NCBI GenBank assembly: GCA_034770075.1
Contig: JAVJAP010000335.1
Coordinates: forward strand, 310,001 to 374,000
DNA from: Aralia elata
Lineage: Eukaryota > Streptophyta > Magnoliopsida > Apiales > Araliaceae
Reading direction: 5' to 3'
Length of the DNA: 64,000 nt
Part shown: in pieces, positions 32,176 through 44,164 of the stretch
Numbering within the stretch: the stretch's first letter is position 1
Layout of the letters: the number at the start of each line of letters is the position of its first letter
Program-made: the position numbers and the translations under genes
Notes under the pieces: generated by a model
Told to the model about the DNA's origin: nothing
The model's database searches: none
The model's input: only the letters and a program-made list of their open reading frames with translations

Positions 32176-33901
32176 TGATAGGTGCAAAATATTCTATATT
32201 TGTGATTCCTCTATACTTAGTATTATTATATGTTTTCTGTGTTTATGAGCTGATTTAAGGTATTTATTGATTTATAGAAGAATTTGATGTGATTATGCAA
32301 ATATAGAGTTTAATGATGATTTTTATGTTGTTTTGCAGAATACTCTACAATCGTTGAGTGAGGGCTCTACGTTCGTAGTGTTAGGGTGCAGTCTGGTAGT
32401 TCTACGATCATAGGAAGGCTAGGCAGAAATGTTTGAAGATTCCTAGTTGAACTCTACAATTGCGAGATTCACTATACGATGGTGTTGTCAACTCGACGAT
32501 GGTTTCAAGTCCACTCTACGATTGACGAGAGAACTCTACGATTGCATGGTTGTACTATGGAGCAATGGTGCAGAATTCCACTCTACGTTTCTTTACACCA
32601 AGATTGCTAAAGGAGTGTACTCTACGATTGTGGCCGTCATGCATGATTCTTATTCTGAGTAGGATTTGAATTGCTGGGATGACAGAGTTTGATTCCTAAT
32701 AGGATTTGGAGATGAAGTTACAATCATAGATGGAAAGTATCTCTGATTATGGAAAGTAGAGTCTGATATGGAATCTGAGTGAAGATAAATATGAAAACTG
32801 ATGCCGAACTTGAAAAGGAAATGGAAGAAGACTTGGATTTGAAAACTAAAATCTAATTTGATAAGGAAGTTGCTTAAAGCTGGATTTCAGAGTTCAAGGA
32901 GGATTTAGAAGCTTACCATATCTGTAGAGTGAAGACTTCCGAATTAGAATTGGATTAGAATTCTTCTAGGGTTTCAAAGTATCTATAAATACCTTTAACT
33001 TGTAATCAGTTGAAAACATCTTGGAGGATCTTGGGACAGCCTGGATCATCATCCTAGATTATATTTTATTATTCTTAGTTTATCAACATGTTAGCTTAGT
33101 TTATTTTTATTCAGTTCTGAAGGGATGTGGAACCTTATTTTCAGTTAATAGTATAATTGAGTTTTATTATTGATTCATTCGTATATGAAATTTATTCTGA
33201 TAATCTGTTTTAACTGATTATATGTTATTTTATCTGATTGATTTGATGTGGTCAGTTAGATTAATCTGATGAATATCATCTACTAGATTAATGTATGATA
33301 TTAAGCAAACGATGTTATATCTGATCACAGGTAGTACTTAATAATATTTGATTGTGGACAAGCTTTTGGGTATTATTAAGATTATCAGAAGGGAAGTTAA
33401 ATAATCCTGATAGTGTGATTGTTGCTTGGAACAACCTAATTCTCTAATTCTTAATGCTTCTGTCATATTAAATTTAGACTGATAGTTCTGGGTTATATAA
33501 CAGTTAAGGTCTAGTGGGGGCGATTGTCAAATTAGATTTAAACTTAAGGAGAATTTCGGATAATTGAGCGATTGTTGATCATCTAGGGTTGTTAATCTTA
33601 CGGAAGGGAGAAATAATGTTTACTTGATTATGCTGTTTCGGTAAATTGGTGAAACTGAACTGATGACCTGAAGCTTTAATTTATTTGATTATCTTTATTA
33701 TTTTAACTTTATTTTCTTTAGTTAATCATAATTCAAAACTCCCCAATTATTTATTTATTATTTTTAGTTAGAAACATTAGAATAAATTTGAAGCAATATC
33801 ATTCTCTGTGGGATCGATCCTTACTTGCTACTGTGCTTATTATTTAAATTTGTAGAGTAAAAGTGAGGTTTATTTTTGGATTGGTTAACGACAGCTTCCC
33901 A
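32176..33901 (+). repeat. 5' LTR of the truncated Athila-like element, about 1726 bp
   Basis: It begins TGATAGGTGC and ends CTTCCCA before the primer site. A probable TATA box, TATAAATA, lies at 32984-32991, so the short-palindrome array at 32343-32633 would lie in U3. The end is set by the primer site; with no 3' LTR present, both limits are inferred. Confidence 0.72.
32343..32633 (+). repeat. Array of short CTCTACGATCG-type palindrome units in the LTR
   Basis: Eleven related units start at about 32343, 32365, 32400, 32452, 32472, 32492, 32514, 32534, 32554, 32581 and 32620. Several are spaced 20-22 bases apart. Clear forms are CTCTACGTTCGTAG and CTCTACGATTG. A perfect form, CTACGATCGTAG within CTCTACGATCGTAG, occurs far away at 35837-35850 in the same element's 3' region. 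Confidence 0.8.
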
Positions 33902-33906
33902 AATTT

Positions 33907-33924
33907 TAGCGCCGTTGCCGAGGA
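33907..33924 (+). other. Primer-binding site of the truncated Athila-like element
   Basis: TAGCGCCGTTGCCGAGGA matches, with few differences, the TGGCGCCGTTGCCGGGGA form complementary to tRNA-Asp that Athila elements use. Confidence 0.78.
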
Positions 33925-34039
33925 GTGATTATCTGTTTTAATTTATTCTTTGTTTATTTTATTTTATAATTTGATCCTCTCAGTACTCTATTGAATTGAA
34001 ATTTTAATCTAGAGAGAGAAAACAACAAGGAGACTGTGA

Positions 34040-35591
34040 AGAAAAAGAATCGTGAGAAACTCTTTATGAGTACTGGGAAAGATGTAAAAAGTTGTGTTCC
34101 AGTTGTCCACCTCATGAAATTGATGACCAACACCTAATCCAATACTTCTATGAGGGACTGTTGCCAATGGACATAAGTATGATTAATGCAGCTAGTGGAG
34201 GAGCATTGGTAGATAAAACACCAGCTACTACAAAGGACTCAATTGCAACCATGGCAACTAACTCACAGCAGTATGGAATCAAGATGAATCATACACTTAC
34301 AAGGGTGAATGAGGTAAGAACTTATAATATTAGGCAACAACTATCTGATTTAACTGCTTTGGTTCAACAAATGGTTATAGGGAACATGCAAAAAGTAAGA
34401 GTATGTGGAATTTGTTCAAAGTTAGGGCATAATGCAGATGATTGTCCAACACTACAAGAGGATGTAATTGTTCAATAAGTTAATGTTATAGGGACATTTC
34501 CAGGATAATATCACCATCAATATGATCCTTGTTTTGACACTTATAGTCCAGGATGGAGAGATTATCCCAACTTGAGCTATGGGGATAACATGCAGCCTGA
34601 TTTTCAACAGATGCAATAACAGTATCAACATGAGCAAGCAGCTCCTTTCAGTTCTGAACCATCTCTTGAGGATATGTTTAAAGCCTTCATGATCCAAGCA
34701 CAACAGTTCCAGCAGGAAACAAAGACTTCCATACACCAGTTGGAGAATCAAGTTACTCAACTTACTACAACAATTGGTAGATTAGATTCTCAAGGCTTAG
34801 GGAAGCTACCCTCACAGACAGTGGTCAATCCAAGAGAGAGTGTACGTGCGATTACCTTGGGAAGTGGTGCAGATGTATGTCAGGAAGGAAAGTTAATGCT
34901 CTCAGTCCAAAGCAAGTCAGACAATGGTGCAACAGACAACAATGATGTGCATAAGCATAAGTTTCAACCTCTTCCTGAGTATAGACCAGTACTTCCTTTT
35001 CCTCATGCTTTAACAGTGAACAAGAGATTTAGGAAAAAATCATATTTAATGGAATATGACTTTTTGGAAGAATTGTGTAAATACAAGAGGGAACAAGAAT
35101 TTCAAAATGAGGAGGAAGCAAGAGAGAATGTTAGTGCAATAACATTGAAGAGTGACATGCAGTTGGAAATACCAAAAACCACTAATGATGTTGATGAGGA
35201 TCCAAAGTCTAAAGAGGAGGAGCTAGAGGTAGATGAGTTGCTAATTCCTGCAGATTTCTATAAGGAGGACATGGATGATACACTGATTGATGAGTACAAA
35301 GATATCTTGGCTATGGAATTTGATGATGAAGAGACCCAGATCAATGATGATAAAGTTATGAGGTATCTTAGTATCAATAATTCTGTTTTTATTATTGATG
35401 TTTTTGACCCTATAATGCATAAATCTTTTAAGCCAATACAGCAAGAGGATTTGAGGGCTACAATTTTCAATGGCTGGGAGATAGAGGAAGATGTAATAAT
35501 GGAGCAAAGTCAAGATCTGCAAGATGATGCCATTACTTTAAGGCTTGAACCATTACCAACTCACTTGAAGTATACAAGTCCAATTACGTAG
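34040..35591 (+). pseudogene. gag: gag of the truncated Athila-like element, N-terminal part deleted
   Basis: Only about 115 bases separate the primer site from the middle of gag (LYEYWERCKKLCSSCPPHEI). Next come LIQYFYEGLLPMD and an AASGGALVDKTP block. A zinc knuckle follows at about 34403 (CGICSKLGHNADDC). After stops near 34476 and 34617 an open frame 34674-35591 carries coiled-coil and acidic gag C-terminal sequence. It ends before any protease motif, so pol is deleted. Confidence 0.83.
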
Positions 35592-36692
35592 ATAGAGAGG
35601 AAGGATGTCCAACCAATGATTTGATTTTCTATCCCTTTACTTTTTATTTTTATAGTTGCATGCTAGTTAGTAGTACTTTCTTCTTTACATGATTGTCTTA
35701 TATTGGGGACAATGTAAGGTTTGAGTGTGGGGGAGGGGTTTAGGTTATTATTTGAGTTATTAGGTTATTATTTAGAATATGATATGAGATGATGCTCTGA
35801 GTTTTGAAAATTTTGAAGATTTTGAAAATTTTCTGACTCTACGATCGTAGTATTCTACTAAGCTTTTGAAGGTTGAAATCATAGAGTGAATATTAATGCT
35901 TATTTGCAGAATTTGATTTGATGCTTAATCAACTGATAAACAATGATGACTTAGTTAGGATCTATATGAACTAATTTTGAATTAGGATTGCTTTGCATAG
36001 ATACTTGAATATGGGATACATGATTATTTGACTGAGTTAGTTGTGGGATTATACTTTGTGCACTGATCTTGAGATTTGAGACTTGTTTAAACTGTTATTT
36101 TGTTTGCAGAACCTTGTGCAAGAAAAATCTTTGGAAAAAATGAGAAATTGTGAAAAATTGCAGATTGAGAAAAAAAAAATGCAGATGTCTTGTGGTGGGT
36201 TAAGATGGAGCGTAAAACGCACTCACCCATAAACACAAGAGTGAGATGGAGCGTAAAACGCACTCGCTGGAAAGTCATAAGTGGGAATGGAGCATAAAAT
36301 GCACTCACTTGAAAAGAAAACAATGTGAAAGGTGAAATGGAGCATAAAATGCATTCACCTAAGGAAAGTTAATGTTTGCAGGTTCTGTGAGATAAATTAT
36401 TTTTTTGCAAATTTTTGTAGGATATTCCGGTTTTGAGTTTTGAGTCAGTGTGCACAGTTGTTGTTCTATATATAACTGGGTTGGGTATTTGTGTTGATCA
36501 TATGATAGATATTTGTGTGGATATATTCTGATTTGGATGATATTTTGTGGGGAATGACATAGTTATTATTGTGAGTTAGTTGATGATGTGTTAGTCAAGT
36601 TCTGTGATCAGTATTATTATTCAGTGATGTTATTGAGGCCTTTGAAAGTTTGGTTGGTCTAAGTCAGATAAGTTTTTAATTTCTGTTTACAT
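35592..36692 (+). other. 3' non-coding region of the truncated Athila-like element
   Basis: It contains the G-rich tract TTTGAGTGTGGGGGAGGGG at 35719-35738, a perfect CTCTACGATCGTAG unit at 35837-35850 and a four-copy hairpin array at 36194-36360. It breaks off at 36692. Confidence 0.7.
36194..36360 (+). repeat. Four tandem hairpin units with conserved ATGGAGCRTAAAAYGCA core
   Basis: The outer stems are 36194-36200/36221-36227, 36240-36245/36263-36268, 36279-36285/36304-36310 and 36330-36336/36354-36360. Each stem has a different sequence but pairs over 6-7 bp. The inner stem changes from GCGT/ACGC (units 1 and 2) to GCAT/ATGC (units 3 and 4), keeping pairing. A fifth unit is in the complete Athila element at 55133-55161. 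Confidence 0.85.
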
Positions 36693-38210
36693 GCTCCCGA
36701 CAATGTAAAATGATATTCTAAGTTTTAAAACATGAACATTATGTATTATAATGATGATTAATCTTAATCAATGATGAATTAGATAATTGTATGAGCATGC
36801 TAAGCATGTGTAAAGGAGGCGAATTAGGCGTGTGACGTATAAACGTCGAAACGCCGCGTAAAGTGTTAATACACTTAAAAAGTATTTCGAGTCTAATAAA
36901 ACGAATATTATAAGATATGGAATGTGGTTATTATAAACCAATAAGTATAGATGATGATAAAGGTCGTAACATTTTCGAACGACGCGATGCCGAGAGATGT
37001 TTAGTCTTAATCACGTTTATTAATTTATAAAACGCGAACAACATGAGATGAAAGTTATAATTTTAGTATGTAAACCAATATGAAGTCTATATTTGGCTAA
37101 TTGGTATGTCTTTATAAATGATATTGTGTAGGCTATTTGAAGAGCATTATAACATAAGTGTAAGCAGCGCATAAGACAAGTTTTCCAACTTACTTAATAT
37201 TTACATTTGAGCAAGTTCTCTAACTTCATATGATAATTTTCTTATGAAGGCTATGTAATGTAAAGTTCAAGTTATGCAATGTCTATATATATTATGTGGA
37301 TGCTAATAATTGTACTAGATGTTCAAGTTATGCTAAATTGCAAATGTATGTATAGTCTAATGATGAAATTTCATTAGTTACATGAAATTCACAAGACAAG
37401 ATGTGATGAGCTTTTTCATTCGGAAATATTATTGATGTAGATGTGAATTGTAATAATTCTTGAATTGTGATAGAGTGAGGACGCCTTATCAAATAATTGG
37501 GCAATTGATGGTATAAATTGCACCCTGTGCAATAAGGTGTTGTTGTAAGTAAATGTAGTCATAATTTGCACCCTGTGCAATGATGTGATGGCGATTATAA
37601 ACATTAACGTGCTAGACCAATATTCGCACTTAGGTGTAATTCAAAGAAATGTTCTTTAATTGAACTGTTTAATATGCTAAGTCCTGAAAATCAAGAACTA
37701 TGATGAGAAACAGGTTAATGTTAATTGTGTTTAAATATGGTGATAGTAATGATGATGTTCGAAATGTTAGATGATAAGAAATTTAATTATTCCTGTTTAT
37801 TCGCATGACTTCACAATTATTGTTCAATTGTTGAAGATTTCAGTTAGATGTTATTTTACTCATATGGTATTGTTTATTCAACTGCTTATACTTGTTGGGC
37901 AATTAAATGCTCACTCTTGCAAAAAAATTCTAACTTTTTTTGCAGCTAGAGTCGAAGGGCCAGATTAGTACGAAGAAGAGAAGAGTTAGTAACTGTTAAG
38001 TAGAAGGACTAAATTTTTGTTATAATATTATTAAATTTAGTAATATTATTTGTTGATGTATTAGTAAAGGTCTTCGTACCTGGGATTAGATGAGGATATG
38101 TTGTAATAATTTTGTATTACATTCATGTAGTGAGAGTTTGTTGTATGGGTAGTACCGTGACGCACCGACATTGGGTTTAAAGGCAAGACCCGATTTTTGG
38201 GGGCGTTACA
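36693..38210 (+). repeat. Truncated 5' LTR of the non-coding Tekay-like element
   Basis: It matches 42647-44164 with few differences from GCTCCCGACAA to the terminal TTACA. The first 2.2 kb of the LTR is missing; the join with Athila-like sequence is abrupt. Confidence 0.88.
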
Positions 38211-38212
38211 GT

Positions 38213-38225
38213 TGGTATCAGAGCT
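38213..38225 (+). other. Primer-binding site, initiator tRNA-Met type
   Basis: TGGTATCAGAGCT, two bases after the LTR end at 38210. Confidence 0.88.
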
Positions 38226-40467
38226 GATAGGTTATAAACCCTAGGTAAGAGTACCTTAGGCTATAACCGTAGAGAGGATGATAAGATAGTGAAGAGATTA
38301 ACTCAGATAGAGTTTGAGCAATAAGGAATAAATTTAGAAGATTTCTAAAGAAAGGAATTAAGATATATGAGAAGATTCAAAGAAGAATCTTGAAGAGTTA
38401 TAAAAGATGAAAATTTGGAGTTACCTGACTCCAGTAATAAAGATGACAAGTATTGATAAATAGACGAGGTCTATAAGACGTAGAGGCATAAAGATCATAT
38501 AACATGATTAAAGAGAAGAGTAAAGAATATCGTAGGATGAAACGATTGTAGGGTAATGGAGATCGTAATGTAAAACGATTGTAGAATAAGATCACGACAT
38601 GATCAGATTGAGTTATAAAATGACAGATAGTCCGTTGAATAATTAGAAAGTTATAGCTGACGCTATAAAGAGAAAGTACTATGAACTAGTACGATGAAAA
38701 CTCTAAAAGAGTTATAGATGATGAAATACGGATTAAAGAAAATTCGTATTGAGTAAAGAGAAGATTAGAATTTGTGGGATTTCAATTGAGGACTCATGTG
38801 GTAGCTGAGTTGTATAACCCTTTGAATGGGCAGAGGTTTTGTGCTTAGTTTAACGACTACTCAATTTTTCGCATTGATAATCGTTGAAATGTTGGTATTG
38901 CATTATCGGTATATGTATGATGAGAAGGTGATTCTTTTCTCATATCTATATTTGATGGTTAGATGATATTAAGATTAGGTGCGAGTTTTTGAAACTCATG
39001 CTTATGGTAAGTTTGTGACTCATAATCGTATGGTGTGTTTTGAGCCCCTAAGTGTATGGACAGTCCTTGATTTGTTCTTGGACTACGTATTGCTAGGACA
39101 AGTTCCTAAACTCATATTATTGTGGTAAGTTCCTGAACTCATAAGGTGTGGTAAGTTTGATGAACTATATTAGGGTATAGGAAGGTTATAGAGTGAGAAT
39201 TATAAATTCTCAATATTCTCAATATGATGAACATTGGTGATGTTATACATAGATAGAATTATTAAATTATGTAGCAATGGAAGAAATTTAAGTTAATGAA
39301 GAGACATGGATATTCCAAATCTTCTAGCTATACTAGATTTCGAAATTTATTGACTTCGTGCTAATAATTGCACTTTAGTGTCTTCGAAAAATGTATGGGG
39401 CCAGATTATTGGACCAATGATTTTTAAAAAATACTATTATTCATATGTCTATGCCAATAGTTTCGGCTAGACAAAGATAATTTGAAAATATCAAAATGTA
39501 TTTTATGTAATCATTCGCATCATGGAATATGGTGTAACAATGATAAACGATGGAGTCATCAATGCAGTTTAACCTAGTGTTGGATGTGATCATAGGATCG
39601 TCAACCCACTATGGTATGATGTAGTATGACAAAGTCATAAAATGACGCTCAACATACTATATAGACAGTGCGGTATCATGAGGTCATAAAATGATTTTTA
39701 TTTTCTTTAAAGTATGCCAGTTGAGTTGGCTAAAATATTTCGATTGACATTCGAGTTGTTGATGTAAGTCTAAGCTATTTGATTCGGCTAGACGAATGTT
39801 GAAATATGTTTATGAAATTCAAGCATTATTTGAGAATTTATGCAAAACTAAATTATTTTAGTGCGAAATTTTGTAGTAAGTCTGAGGTGAACAACCCTAT
39901 TATTGGGGTATTTGATGTCGAAAAAATCCCGACTGACCCATGAGGTGGTCAAACAAACGCATATAGTCGTTTGGCTAGAATGTTGTGCACAATGTCAGAG
40001 TACAAAAGGCTGATCACCTGGCGTACAATTTTATTTTGTCCGCGGAAACTGGTAGAAATACTTGAGAATCCAAGACAAGTTCATGGTCTTCATGACCCCT
40101 CAACATAATATGAAGAGTTTTTAAGGAATATTTTATTTCCTATTTGTTTAAGCTACTTCACAATTATTGAACAATTGTGAAGATTCCTCCAAGATGTTCC
40201 AAACTTCTGGAAATGAGATGAGTAGAATGGAAGAATTCCATAAAAGAAATTGATGGGTTAAAGGAATGATAATACTCAAAATACGATTGAGTTTAGTAAA
40301 TGTTATGGAATAAAACCTACGAGAATTGTGAGGAAAATGGATTAAATAGGTAATGTAACACCTATATTATAGTAATACGTTGAAATAATTCAACGATAAA
40401 GTTTTGAAAGAAGGTTTACGCGGACCGGGTAAGGATGTTTCGGTAATTCCAAGGACGGAATCCTTAT
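38226..40467 (+). other. Internal region without coding capacity
   Basis: No gag, pol or other long ORF is present. From about 39440 to 40150 it resembles the R-U5 part of the other Tekay LTR. Shared ordered patches are TTCGGCTAGACAA, GAGGTGAACAACCCTATTATTGGGG, a CATATAGTC block, TTGTGCACAATGT, and a GCTGATCACCTGGCGTAC counterpart of 178-197. It looks like LTR-derived sequence captured in the internal region. Confidence 0.65.
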
Positions 40468-40480
40468 AAGAGGGGAAGAA
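40468..40480 (+). other. Polypurine tract of the non-coding Tekay-like element
   Basis: AAGAGGGGAAGAA sits directly before TGTAACAACC. The upstream GGACGGAATCCTTATAAG matches the corresponding site of the first Tekay element (6547-6562). Confidence 0.85.
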
Positions 40481-43400
40481 TGTAACAACCTGAATTTTTC
40501 AAGAAGGATAATTATGATAAGAATTTAATAAATAAAATTCTTATTATGAGGTGTAGAGGGTTGTATGTAAAATAATGTGTTATATATATTTATGTGAGTT
40601 ATGTGATAAGTGAATAAATATATGTGTATTATATATTTATTATAGATTAAGCGATGATATGAGGTCTAATAGTTAGCCAAAGCTAATGAATCTAATTAGT
40701 ATGGACTAACTGATAAAGCGTATAATGGTATAGAAGGAAAATAAAGAAGATGTAACGATCGCGAATCGTGAGTACCTTTGTAATTTGGGTTTATTAATAT
40801 TTCAGAATATATTAAAATTTTATTTTTTTATATGAGGTTTTTAAAGGTTATATTATAACCTCGATTATGTGAACGTATGTATTTTATGTGTAGTAAGTTT
40901 CACGTAAGCGAATAAATTGATTTCGCGAAAAATCGCAAAATCACTATTCACGAGCACGTTACCCGAGCCACTATTCACGCTTGAATATTTTTACGACTTT
41001 TTCGATTTCTATTAATTTCGTTAAGACATGTACGCGAAGAAATAATTTTTTCAAGCGTCGAAAATTTTATTTGAGCCCGAACGAGATTTATTTCGTATCC
41101 AAAATGTATTATATGGATGTTCCGAATAAATGAACAAATCACATAATTATTATTTTTACACGTCCCAATAATTTATGTGAGTACCCATTTTAATTTTTGG
41201 GTATAGTTATTTACCAAATTTAGTATAAAAGTGGGAGTATTCGGGTATAATGAGAGTATTAATTTTGTGTTGGTCAATGAGGGAACCGCCCAACACCTTG
41301 GACCAATGAAAGGGTGCCAACGAATTCTATTTAGCCAATTAGAGAGGGAGGAGAGGAGAGCTATTGCAACATTATGTCCGTGCTTGCTAAACATTTTTCT
41401 TGAAGGCAAACCCACAAGCTCAGTCATTACTCCGTTTCCCTCTCCCGAGCCTCATCTCTCCTAAAGCCTTTCTTTCTCATTCCAAGTCCAGGCCATTTCA
41501 TTGTTAGAGAGAAAGGAGTTGTAGTAGAGTGTAAAGGAGAAAGAAGAAGATAGAAGGAAGAAGATGGAGAGGGAGAGAGAAGAAAGTTTTTGAGAGAAAA
41601 TTGAAAAAAAGGGGTGCACAGGTAGAACCAAAGAAGTAGAAGAAGAGCTTCAAGCAAGCCTAACAAGTTCTCTAACATTTGGGAGGGGATGCAAGAGGTA
41701 ATCATCCCACTTAAACCCATTTCCATCTCATTTGGTTAAGATTTTCAAGCTTCTTATGGTTTTTAAGCCCATATGCTTGTGGGTTGGTTTTGTTGCAATT
41801 TTTGTTGTTTTTTTTGTTGGTTATGGATGTTAGATAATGTTGTCAAGAGGTTCTGTAAGCCATTAATAACATTAAAGTGGAACAAAATGAAGAAAAATCC
41901 GTACCTATGCTTAAAGAGGATGAACATTGGACAAAAAAAATAGAACTTTAGACCTTCGGATAAATTTTAGAGGATTTAGAACTTAGATTCTGTGTTGGTA
42001 TAATATGTTTGATGTTATGGGATTGTAGTTCTATGGGTTACGAAGCTAACCCAACTGGAACGGATTAAAAAGACCTAAAAACGAAGATTTGGTGTTGATT
42101 TTAGTGAAGAACACCAAGAACACCCAAAATAGAGCACTAATTGATATTTTGGCCTAAGATTTGGACATGTTAATATTAATGGATAGCTCGAAAGTATTGA
42201 TATGTTGTAGCCCCATAAGTTAAGAGTCCATAGAGTCCAAAATGGACCAATTTGAACGTGTATAGGAGAAGTTATGAAGATCGGAGTCGGAGAGGTCAGA
42301 ATTGCGAGCTGGAAACAATCCAGCAATTTCTGGGCTGTATGAATGGTGCTGCGGCGCCGATCATAAGGCCAAAATTGGCGCTGCGGTGCCGGACACATGT
42401 CAGGCGCAGACGTGTCCAATTGGACTATTTTGACATCTTATAATAAAATGGGCATAACGTTCTCATCCGAACTCGGATTGAGGTGATTCAAGATGATTCG
42501 GAAAGAGGAAGAGTAGACCTACAACTTTCATTCTTTAAGTTCTTGGATTTGAAGTCTGTAGAAGGGTCTAAATAGGCCATTTGTAGGACTGGTGTGTAAT
42601 TGGAGGCAATCGGAGGGTGTCGGGCATGCGCGTAAGCACGTGTAAAGCTCCCGACAATATAAAATGATGTTATAAATTTTAAAATATGAACATTATGTAT
42701 TATAATGATGATTAATATTAATCAATTATGAATTAGATAATTGTATGAGCATGCTAAGCATGTGTGAAGGAGGCGAAATAGGCGTGTGACGTATAAACGT
42801 CGAAACGCCGCGTAAAGTGTTAATGTACTTAAAAAGTGTTTTGAGTCTAATGAAACGAATATTATAAGATATGGAATGGAGTTATTATAAACCAATAAGT
42901 ATAGATGATGATAAGGGTCGTAACGTTTCCGAATGACGCGATACCGAGACATGTTTAGTTTTAATCGTGTTTATTAATTTATAAAACGCGAACAACATGT
43001 GATGAAAGTTATAATTTTACTATGTAAACCAATATGAAGTCTATATTTGCCTAATTGGTATGTCTTTATAAATGATATTGTGTAGGCTATTTGAAGAGCA
43101 TTATAACGTAAGTGTAAGCAGTGCATAAGACAAGTTTCCTAACTTACTCAATATTTACATTTGAGCAAGTTCTCTAACTTCATATGATAATTTTCTTATG
43201 AAGGCTATGTGATGTAAAGTTCAAGTTATGCAATGTCTATATATATTGTGTGGATGCTAATAATTATACTAGATGTTCAAGTTATGCTAAATTGTAAATG
43301 TATGTATAGTCTAATGATGAAATTTCATTAGTTACATGAAATTCACAAGACAAGATGTGATGAGCTTTTTCATTCGAAAATATTATTGATGCAGATGTGA

Positions 43401-44164
43401 ATTATAATAATTCTTGAATTGTGATAGAGTGAGGACGCCTTATCAAATAATTGGGCAATTGATGGTATAAATTGCACCCCATACAATAAGGTGTTGTTGT
43501 AAGTAAATGTGGTCATAATTTACACCCTGTGCAATGATGTGATGGCGATTATAAATATTAACGTGCTAGACCAATATTCGCACTTAGGTGTAATTCAAAG
43601 AAATGTTCTTTAATTGAACTGTTTAATATGTTAAGTCCTGAAAATCAAGAACTATGATGAGAAACAGGTTAATGTTAATTGTTTTTCAATATGGTGATAG
43701 CAATGATGATGTTCGGAATGTTAGATGATCAGGAATTTAATTATTCCTGTTTATTCGCATGACTTCACAATTATTGTTCAATTGTTGAAGATTTCAGTAA
43801 GATGTTATTTTACTCCTATGGTATTGTTTATTCAACTGTTTATACTTGCTAGGCAATTAAATGCTCACTCTTGCAAAAAAATTCTAACTTTTTTTGCAGC
43901 TAGAATCGAAGGGCCAAATTAGTACAAAGAAGTGAAAAGTTAGTAACTGTTAAGTAGAAGGACTAAATTTTTGTTATAATATTATTAAATTTAATAATAT
44001 TATTTGTTGATGTATTTGTAAAGGTCTTCGTACCTGGGATTAGATGAGAATATGATGTAATAATTTTGTATTACATTCATGTAGTGAGAGTTTGTTGTAT
44101 GGGTAGTACCGTGACGCGTTGGCATTGGGTTTAAAGGCAAGGCCCAAATTTCGTGGGTATTACA
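40481..44164 (+). repeat. 3' LTR of the non-coding Tekay-like element, 3684 bp
   Basis: It starts TGTAACAACC and ends TTACA. The first 270 bases resemble the other Tekay LTR (GAATAAATATATGTGTA, then a TAGT...GAACTAACT-type block). At 40754 a second LTR-like start TGTAACGATCGCG occurs, so the LTR may be composite. GC-rich palindrome units lie at 42345-42358 and 42377-42390. Small ORFs such as 41231-41464 are not supported as genes. Confidence 0.82.

Larger units (their letters stand above)
32176..36692 (+). mobile_element. Truncated Athila-like Ty3/gypsy element
   Basis: A 1.7-kb 5' LTR, a primer site of the tRNA-Asp type, a gag lacking its N-terminal part and a long 3' non-coding region are present. 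Protease, RT, RNase H, integrase and 3' LTR are absent. The left border is TGATAGG at 32176, cutting the Tat-like gag. The right border is an abrupt join to a Tekay-like LTR at 36693. The gag sequence and the non-coding hairpin motif shared with the complete Athila element support the assignment. Confidence 0.8.
36693..44164 (+). mobile_element. Non-coding Tekay-like LTR element with truncated 5' LTR
   Basis: A partial LTR (36693-38210), tRNA-Met primer site, 2.27-kb internal region, polypurine tract and 3.68-kb 3' LTR (40481-44164) are present. The two LTR copies align with a constant offset of 5954. No gag or pol remnant is visible inside, so it depended on another element. LTR ends and parts of the sequence resemble the Tekay element at 1-9689, indicating a related family. 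Confidence 0.82.

Noticed and set aside
41231..41464. 77-codon ORF in the Tekay-like LTR
   Set aside because: Short, inside an LTR, with no recognisable family; chance is sufficient.
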